Assembly: GCA_001275005.1 (NCBI GenBank)
Contig: JWZX01002462.1
Span: 1 to 19,482 of the forward strand
Direction: 5' to 3'
Length of the DNA stretch: 19,482 nt
Source of the DNA: Chrysochromulina tobinii
Lineage: Eukaryota; Haptophyta; Prymnesiales; Chrysochromulinaceae
The notes under the pieces are model-generated. The model made no database searches. It was given only the letters and a program-made list of their open reading frames with translations, and was not told the DNA's origin. Numbering within the stretch: position 1 is the stretch's first letter; each line of letters begins with the position of its first letter. Positions 14,549-19,482 of this stretch are shown in pieces. The position numbers and the translations under genes were made by a program.

Positions 14549-17500
14549 TCAAGCCCACGTAAAGCCAGCGCACATCCTCGTCCAGCGGGAGTGGACGTCC
14601 TCCCGCTGCCACACATCCTCCCTCTGGATGGCGCCGTACTGGGCGTACTGTAGGAGGTCCAGGACGTTGAAGTCGAGGCTGCACGTGCGATGCTTGGTCC
14701 TGGGCAGCCCGATGCCGCCCAGTACATAAGGGATCGCCTGACCAGCGCCCTCCTGAGCGCTCACGAGGGCGCTACCGCCCGCCGCTTGTCCACCCGCGAC
14801 GGCGCCTTTCGGAGCTGAAAGCAGTGAGCGCACCGTGCGCAACTGCTCGGTCAGGTCAGCGCCCAGCGGCATGCCAAAGCGCGATTCGAAGTCGAGCACC
14901 GCCTGGCGTGTGCGTGGCCCGTAGACACCGTCGGGCGTGACCAGCTGCTGCCCCAGCGCCTCATTCAGGAAGAGCTGGAGCATCTTGACGTCTTGATCGC
15001 CGAGGTAGCTCAGGGCGAGGGCCAGCTTCGTGTCTGCCATGGCAGCCTGCTTCGTCGTCAGGGGGAGCGCCTTGGCCTGCATGTACAGTTCGATGGCCTG
15101 TTCGGCCCAGGGCGGGGTCCGCTTGAGCATCATGTTGGCCGCCGAGAGGACGTAGCAAGCGCGCCGCGGCTGGAGCACCAAGGCCTGGGTGAAGTGGGTG
15201 AGCGCGCGCGAAAAGTCGCCCGCTCGGTTCGCGTCTAGACCCTGGCGATTCTGTTCGGCTGCTAGTGACGCAAAGAGCTGTGACTGCCCTCGCCGGCCCA
15301 TCAAGGCCTCTCGAATGGCCTCAACCTCCGCCCTCGCCCCCTCCGCATATGCTACCACACCATCCGAAAGGGTGGCCTTGGCGCGCGCCGTCGTGGCCAG
15401 CATGAGAGTCGTCGCGCGTCGCATTGCCACTTCGTTCGCCGATTGGAACGCCTCATCCTCCGCTCGGGCTGCTGCTTCGGCCGCTGTGACGGCCGCTGCG
15501 GCCGCCACCTCGGCCGCCTCGGCCGCCTCGGCCGCCTCGACCCCCTCGACCCCCTCGACCCCCTCGACCGCCTCGGCCGCCTCGGCCGCCTCGGCCGCCT
15601 CGGCCGCCTCGGCCGCCTCGGCCGCCTCGGCCGCCTCGGCTGCTTCGCTGCCGTGGCCGAGCCCGCCGCCGATGATGTACAGCTCGAGCATACCGCCTTT
15701 CCCGCTGACGGGCGGCGGGATCGCCTCGTACACAGCCTGTACGGCGGCGCTCAGCTTGTCATACTCCGCCTGGCATAGGTCATAGTCCTGGCCGCGCAAG
15801 TGGTAGCGCATGCCCACAATCGGGTTCATGCCCGAGCAGTCGCAGCGGACGTTTGGGTGGAAGCCCTCGTTGAAGTGAGGGTCCGCGATGGCGAACTTGG
15901 GGACGGCAGTGGGTTCTGCCTCCGCCATCTCCGCCGACGCCATCTCAGCCGCCTTCGCGATGGGTGCGTCAGTGGACTGGTAGATCGACTTCCCATGTAA
16001 ACTAAGCCATCTCAACTCCCGAAGAGTCTGCCACCCCGCCGACTTCGGCTTGGCGCCCGTCTTGGCGACGACGGGCGCTTCCACTGGGCCGGCCCCACTC
16101 GGAAGCTTCTCGGAAGCTTCCTCCGTGGGCTCGTCGTCGACTCGGAAGCTTCTCGGAAGCTTCTCGGAAGCTTCCTCCGTGAGCTTGTCGTCGATGGCGG
16201 CGGGCTCCCAGTCCTCATCGACGGCGGCGGGGGCGGTCTCGCCTGCGGTAGCATCCATGTGCAACGCGAGCGCAAGTGCCGTGAGGTCGTCTGCTGCCCT
16301 TCTCCGGTCCGTGACTACCGCCTCCTCATCCTCCTCCGCCTCCTCCTCCTCCTCCTCCTGAGCAGCCAAGGCCATACTGGACTCAAACTCCCACTCGCCC
16401 TTCCTCATGCGGAAGGCGAGCGATTGCCCCAGCACTGCCTCACACGGCTCCATGCGACTGGCACGCCCTCTAAAGACCGACTGCACCTTGATCGCCGCAA
16501 CCTCCCTCGGCAAGCAAGCGCCCACCACGGCGTCCCTAATCGCCGCAACCTCCGCCAGCTGCCCATCACCCACCTCCCTCGGCATGCAAGCGCCCACCAC
16601 GGCGTCCCTGATCGCCGCAACCTCGGATAGGTCGTCGCCGTCGCCCATATCGGCCGTCGATGGCTTCGAGTGCGCCGCTCCATCCGAAATACTCTCCCCG
16701 GCTAGACCCTCCGGCAGCGGGACCGCACGCGCCGTGTCGAGCACTAATGGCGCCACAAGCAGCGTGCTCCCCTCGGCCATACCCTCCGGGATGACGGAGA
16801 GCCGCCGAGCCGACTGATCGAGAGCTTCGACTGGGGAGAGGCGCCGCCGAAAGACGAGCGGATGCTGCCGCCGCTCGGTGGGCGCCGAGATGGGCGACGA
16901 CTCCCCAAGCGAAGGCGAAACGCCGCCGGCGCCCAACTCGGCGCCCACCTCGGCGCCCATCTCGGCGCCCATCTCGGCGCCCATCTCGGCGACGTCTATC
17001 TCTCGTGCGCTGGCACTCGGACGCGAGCCTAATCGGGGTCTCAAGTGTGCCATTACGGCCGCCGTGGATGCCGCGCCGTGCGCGTCCTCGGTCGGCATCG
17101 CTGCTGCTGCTGCCGGTGCTGCACTCGAGTGCTCCACCCTTGAAGTCAGCTCGGGGCTCATGTGGCCACTGTCAGCCAGACGACCTGCCAGTCGGTTGAA
17201 GTAGGCCGTCTCCAGCTGCGAGATCGTCGCGTCCCTCTTGCGCTCTCGGCGCGTATTGGCCTCGGCGACTGTCGCCTCGGCTATTGCCCTCGACTCAACC
17301 AAGGGATGAGGCGCCCGCGCCCCCTGGGGCAGATGGCCGAAGCTCACGCGAGGCGACTGCGACTCGCTGCAGACCATGGCGGGCGGTTGCAGGAGAAGCG
17401 GCGACGGTGGCAGCTTGGTGGCGGCCATCCTTGATGCCGTCATGGAGGGACGTGTCGGAGTGGGGGTGGTCGAGGACACAGTAGCCGCCGAGGCCGGCGG

Positions 17501-17848
17501 CGCGAGCTCCGGCTTCGCCTCAGGCTTGGCCGCAAAGGGATCGTTCTTGTAGCCTCGATAGTAGCCAACCAACATGCGTTCCTCCAGGCGCCGCGTAGCC
17601 TCGTCGATCAGCGAAGGCGACTCTGGCAGCTGCTCCTCCAGGTCCAGCTGAGTCGGCTCCTCGAGATCACGCGACATGATCGGTCGAGACGCAGCGAGTG
17701 GCACGTCGTTGGGACCGCGGGCACTGACTTTCTTTTGCGACAGGCCCAGCCCCGCGAGGCTGCGTCCAGTGCCGCGAAACATGATGGTAAAGGGTGAGAT
17801 GATGGTCGGCCTCGAAGCCGCCTTCTCTGGGGTTCGCGACTCGTGCAT
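14549..17848 (-). CDS. Large scaffold-like protein: IQ motif, ZZ-like, TPR-like and peptidoglycan-binding-like modules
   Basis: A 1099-residue frame from the ATG at 17846-17848 (upstream only a TTG). The first 400 residues are low-complexity, with EMGA repeats (288-307). Two copies of EVAAIRDAVVGAC (409-449) lead into an IQ motif (AIKVQSVFRGRASR, about 452-465), a likely calmodulin site. An acidic run lies at 498-509 and twin TEEASEKLP units at 557-583. Residues 664-699 resemble a ZZ zinc finger (CDCSGMNPIVGMRY, then DYDLC), but several zinc cysteines are missing. A long Glu-Ala-Ala helix (735-798) precedes a TPR-like region (862-948: GDFSRALTHFTQALVLQP). A PG_binding_1-like unit (954-1002: DGVYGPRTRQAVLDF) follows. 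No enzyme motif or signal peptide is seen. I infer a cytoskeletal or signalling scaffold. It lies head to tail with the channel gene, 301 bases apart. Confidence 0.85.
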   Translation of the reverse strand: MHESRTPEKAASRPTIISPFTIMFRGTGRSLAGLGLSQKKVSARGPNDVPLAASRPIMSRDLEEPTQLDLEEQLPESPSLIDEATRRLEERMLVGYYRGYKNDPFAAKPEAKPELAPPASAATVSSTTPTPTRPSMTASRMAATKLPPSPLLLQPPAMVCSESQSPRVSFGHLPQGARAPHPLVESRAIAEATVAEANTRRERKRDATISQLETAYFNRLAGRLADSGHMSPELTSRVEHSSAAPAAAAAMPTEDAHGAASTAAVMAHLRPRLGSRPSASAREIDVAEMGAEMGAEMGAEVGAELGAGGVSPSLGESSPISAPTERRQHPLVFRRRLSPVEALDQSARRLSVIPEGMAEGSTLLVAPLVLDTARAVPLPEGLAGESISDGAAHSKPSTADMGDGDDLSEVAAIRDAVVGACMPREVGDGQLAEVAAIRDAVVGACLPREVAAIKVQSVFRGRASRMEPCEAVLGQSLAFRMRKGEWEFESSMALAAQEEEEEEAEEDEEAVVTDRRRAADDLTALALALHMDATAGETAPAAVDEDWEPAAIDDKLTEEASEKLPRSFRVDDEPTEEASEKLPSGAGPVEAPVVAKTGAKPKSAGWQTLRELRWLSLHGKSIYQSTDAPIAKAAEMASAEMAEAEPTAVPKFAIADPHFNEGFHPNVRCDCSGMNPIVGMRYHLRGQDYDLCQAEYDKLSAAVQAVYEAIPPPVSGKGGMLELYIIGGGLGHGSEAAEAAEAAEAAEAAEAAEAAEAAEAVEGVEGVEGVEAAEAAEAAEVAAAAAVTAAEAAARAEDEAFQSANEVAMRRATTLMLATTARAKATLSDGVVAYAEGARAEVEAIREALMGRRGQSQLFASLAAEQNRQGLDANRAGDFSRALTHFTQALVLQPRRACYVLSAANMMLKRTPPWAEQAIELYMQAKALPLTTKQAAMADTKLALALSYLGDQDVKMLQLFLNEALGQQLVTPDGVYGPRTRQAVLDFESRFGMPLGADLTEQLRTVRSLLSAPKGAVAGGQAAGGSALVSAQEGAGQAIPYVLGGIGLPRTKHRTCSLDFNVLDLLQYAQYGAIQREDVWQREDVHSRWTRMCAGFTWA
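15507..15642 (-). repeat. 9-bp minisatellite encoding a Glu-Ala-Ala helix
   Basis: About 15 tandem copies of the plus-strand unit CCTCGGCCG, interrupted by a block of three or four CCCTCGACC variants that change EAA to EGV. On the protein it gives an uninterrupted charged alpha-helix, probably a rigid rod between the ZZ-like and TPR-like parts. Confidence 0.92.
16098..16194 (-). repeat. 11-bp CTCGGAAGCTT repeats in two clusters
   Basis: Two and three near-tandem copies of CTCGGAAGCTT, each cluster followed by CCTCCGTG and a GTCGTCGA block. They encode the twin TEEASEKLP units of the scaffold-like protein. The whole block looks like a duplication followed by slippage of the short unit in one copy. 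Confidence 0.85.
16494..16625 (-). repeat. Imperfect direct repeat of about 72 bp next to the IQ motif
   Basis: Two copies encode EVAAIRDAVVGAC plus M or L then PREV. The IQ motif's first residues (EVAAIKVQ) begin with the same bases, so the repeat seems to have been copied out of the IQ-motif entry, giving a third partial copy. Confidence 0.82.
16935..16994 (-). repeat. 12-bp tandem repeat, five units
   Basis: Units of ATCTCGGCGCCC type, with variants at both ends (AAC, ACC; GACG), encode three EMGA, one EVGA and one ELGA tetrapeptides in the scaffold-like protein. Confidence 0.92.
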
Positions 17849-18078
17849 TCGTGTGACTGGATCAACATCAACCCAAAGATGGAACAAGTCTTCTTTTGCG
17901 AAGCCGCATGCATCCGTCCGTCACAGGCGCAAGCGCACGGTTGTCCTGCGGTGACCCCGCGCCAACTGTTGACACGGGGAACTGGCTGACTGACTGACTG
18001 AGACACCGTGTACTGTTACGCACTCCGTGTAACAAGTAATTTGGTGAAACGAAAGGATCTAAACTCGTAGAAGTCGCC
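17849..18078. promoter_or_regulatory. Divergent promoter region, scaffold-like gene and Gln-rich gene
   Basis: These 230 bases separate two divergent ATGs. Features: four GACT/TGAC tetranucleotide copies at about 17984-18000, and CTCCGTGTAAC next to a related CACCGTGTACTG copy (18003-18031). The plus-strand frame has a TAA at 18037-18039, so translation of the Gln-rich protein must begin after it unless an intron intervenes. No TATA box seen. Confidence 0.5.
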
Positions 18079-19422
18079 ATGGTGGACTGGTGGGTCGATC
18101 AGAAGGTTGTTCCGAGTGCGCACGGTGCGCCACTCGTCAGTGCGAAGGTCTACCTGCGTTCATCAGTCGGTGGTGAGGTGCAGGTTTACCAGCCGCCTCG
18201 TACTGCCGCAGAAGCCCACCGAAGGTGGTCAGTGAATATTCCGCCACCACCGGTGCGCCGGCCAAGAAATGCAAATGAGACGCGCGCACTAGCCATCGAG
18301 CTGCGGACAGGGCAGACCGCACCGGATGAGATGCGACGTCTCCGCGCTGCTCATGCGTACCGTGCCAAGCAGGCGAAGGAAAAAAGAGCGGATGCCATCT
18401 GGGGGTCTGGGAGACACGACAGCTGCAGCGCAACATCCAAGTTTACGCAGTCGACGCGCTCCGTGGATTACCCCACGCCCAAGCCACTGGCGATCCAAAT
18501 ACAGGAACGGCAGTATCAGCTTGAGCTCCAGGAGCAGGAACGGCAGTATCAGCTTGAGCTCCAGGAGCAGGAACGACAGCACCAGCTGGAGCTGCGCCAG
18601 CAGATGGAGCAGCAGCAGTGGGAACAACTGCGCCAGCAGCAGCAGCAGCAGCAGCAGCAGGAAGCGCTAATGAGGCATCAGCTCATGCTCCGACAGCAGC
18701 AAGCGCAACACGAGAGGGAAATTCAACTTCAGCAGCAGATGCTGGAGCAGCAGGCGTTGGAACAGGCGGAGCAGTGGGAACTGCAACATCTGCAGCAGAT
18801 GATGGATGCTCCGCCTGGACCATCGCCTTCTGACACACAATCTGCCTTTGTTGGAGCACCGCCGGCAGCAGCTCCGGCAGCAGCGACGGCGGACGATCCT
18901 CGACTGGAGGCGCTCTTGGCCAAGGTGGCGGAGGACGAAGCCTTCCGGTCTCAACTGGAGGCGCTCTTGGCCAAGGTGGAGGGGGACGTGAGCTTTCGGA
19001 CGGCGCGAGCCTCCGGACAGCGAACGGCACGACGCGAGCGCGCGAGCGTCGAGCGCACCGACGCGCTGCTGGTCCTGGCGGAGCAGGAGGGGCATGTGGG
19101 CAAGTCATTGAACCGGCTGCGCAAAGTGCCACCACCTGCTGACACACAGCGGAGCCTAGCGTCGGCCCAGGCTGCGCAAACACCTCAGGTCGTGCCAACA
19201 CCTCAACGAAGCCCTAAAATGGAGGCTGAGCGAACACCTCGGGCTGCGATATCACCTCAGCGATACCTCTTTGAGGAGATGGGGGGTGCGATTCGTGCCT
19301 CGATGCTTCAGATTCAGGCCGAACGTGCGGAGATGGAGCAGGAGTGGCCTGCTGGGCTTCCGAAACCTGCCTCGCCGCCGGGGCGGGGCCGCCCCTCGCC
19401 GCCAGTTTCGGCATCTGCGCCA

Positions 19423-19477
<55 letters not shown>

Positions 19478-19482
19478 GGGTG
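18079..19482 (+). CDS. Gln-rich coiled-coil protein, 3' end outside window
   Basis: The frame is open without a stop from ATG 18079-18081 to the last base of the window (468 codons); the nearest upstream in-frame stop is at 18037-18039. The ATG lies in a strong context (GCCATGG). Residues 1-65 begin MVDWWVDQK and contain a Pro run. Residues 66-110 are basic and helical (RRLRAAHAYRAKQAKEKR). A Gln/Glu coiled coil spans about 140-247, including three 11-residue repeats (ERQYQLELQEQ, 143-175) and nine Gln (186-194). Two 17-residue units with LEALLAKV lie at 276-309. A Pro/Thr-rich region with TPQ and SPQ sites follows, and an 18-Ala run ends near the edge. No known domain is recognised; the composition suits a structural or transcription-associated protein. 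Confidence 0.85.
18505..18603 (+). repeat. 33-bp tandem repeat, three units
   Basis: Copies at 18505-18537 and 18538-18570 are identical; the third (18571-18603) has diverged. Each encodes 11 residues of a Gln/Glu/Leu coiled coil, three helical turns, so unit number changes would lengthen the rod without breaking it. Confidence 0.93.
18634..18660 (+). repeat. (CAG)9 polyglutamine tract
   Basis: Nine uninterrupted CAG codons in the Gln-rich protein. Pure CAG runs are typically length-polymorphic. Confidence 0.95.
18904..19005 (+). repeat. 51-bp tandem repeat, two units
   Basis: Units 18904-18954 and 18955-19005 share an exact CTGGAGGCGCTCTTGGCCAA start and diverge towards their ends. They encode two 17-residue helical segments beginning LEALLAKV. 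Confidence 0.92.
19423..19476 (+). repeat. (GCG)18 polyalanine tract at the window edge
   Basis: Eighteen uninterrupted GCG codons, followed by CGG GTG at the last bases. The tract is six bases from the end of the window, where it may also have limited assembly. Confidence 0.95.

Noticed and set aside
15507-19476. Short regular repeats considered as a CRISPR array
   Set aside because: They are in-frame coding minisatellites without unique spacers, in a eukaryotic-type genome.
1-19482. Giant-virus or mobile-element origin of the window
   Set aside because: There is no capsid, transposase, integrase or reverse transcriptase motif and no terminal repeats, while introns, a plastid-type presequence and a Golgi-type enzyme point to a nuclear genome.

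Overview
The window looks like nuclear DNA of a GC-rich unicellular eukaryote, most likely a photosynthetic alga with a complex plastid. A haptophyte is my best guess, at moderate confidence. The reasons are: long GC-rich genes with many amino-acid runs and minisatellites; at least one gene whose reading only makes sense after removing two short introns, one of them with a GC-AG border; a protein with an ER signal peptide followed by a transit-like stretch; a one-domain voltage-gated cation channel; RING/ankyrin/ribonuclease-inhibitor-type LRR proteins; and a degenerate ZZ-like motif. I see no operons, ribosome binding sites, CRISPR arrays, rRNA or convincing tRNA.

Layout, left to right. 1-1041: a possible 3' end of a gene entering from the left and a doubtful small secreted-protein ORF, otherwise no gene I can support. 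1042-3516 (-): a nuclear-type acidic protein with two SAP-like motifs, a C2C2 zinc motif and two DUF5710-like repeats. 3715-6174 (-): a RING/Rcat-like, ankyrin and LRR protein. 6523-7129 (+): a small ankyrin protein broken by one base, diverging from the previous gene. 7198-8520 (-): a family-2-like glycosyltransferase with a cysteine-rich tail. 8820-9731 (-): a two-repeat protein with a plastid-type presequence. 9944-12514 (+): a Golgi-type Fringe-like (GT31-like) glycosyltransferase, spliced, with a long accessory C-terminus. 12547-14247 (-): an EF-hand voltage-gated cation channel. 14549-17848 (-): a large scaffold-like protein (IQ, ZZ-like, TPR-like, peptidoglycan-binding-like). 18079-19482 (+): the 5' part of a Gln-rich coiled-coil protein that runs off the right edge.

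The genes do not form an obvious pathway. Two are glycosyltransferases (7198-8520 and 9944-12514). Three carry calcium or calmodulin links or scaffold features (the EF-hand channel, and the IQ motif in its head-to-tail neighbour). Two ankyrin proteins are divergent neighbours sharing a 348-base promoter region. The most interesting sequence-level observation is the 122-base intron of the GT31-like gene: it contains a 28-base tandem repeat whose last unit spans the 3' splice junction, and its first 30 or so bases nearly copy the start of the next exon. This looks like an intron made or enlarged by local duplication. The second is the domain combination of the 1042-3516 protein, which joins DUF5710-like modules, otherwise familiar from bacterial mobile-element proteins, to SAP-like chromatin modules. 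All domain names come from motif recognition by eye; no database search was run.
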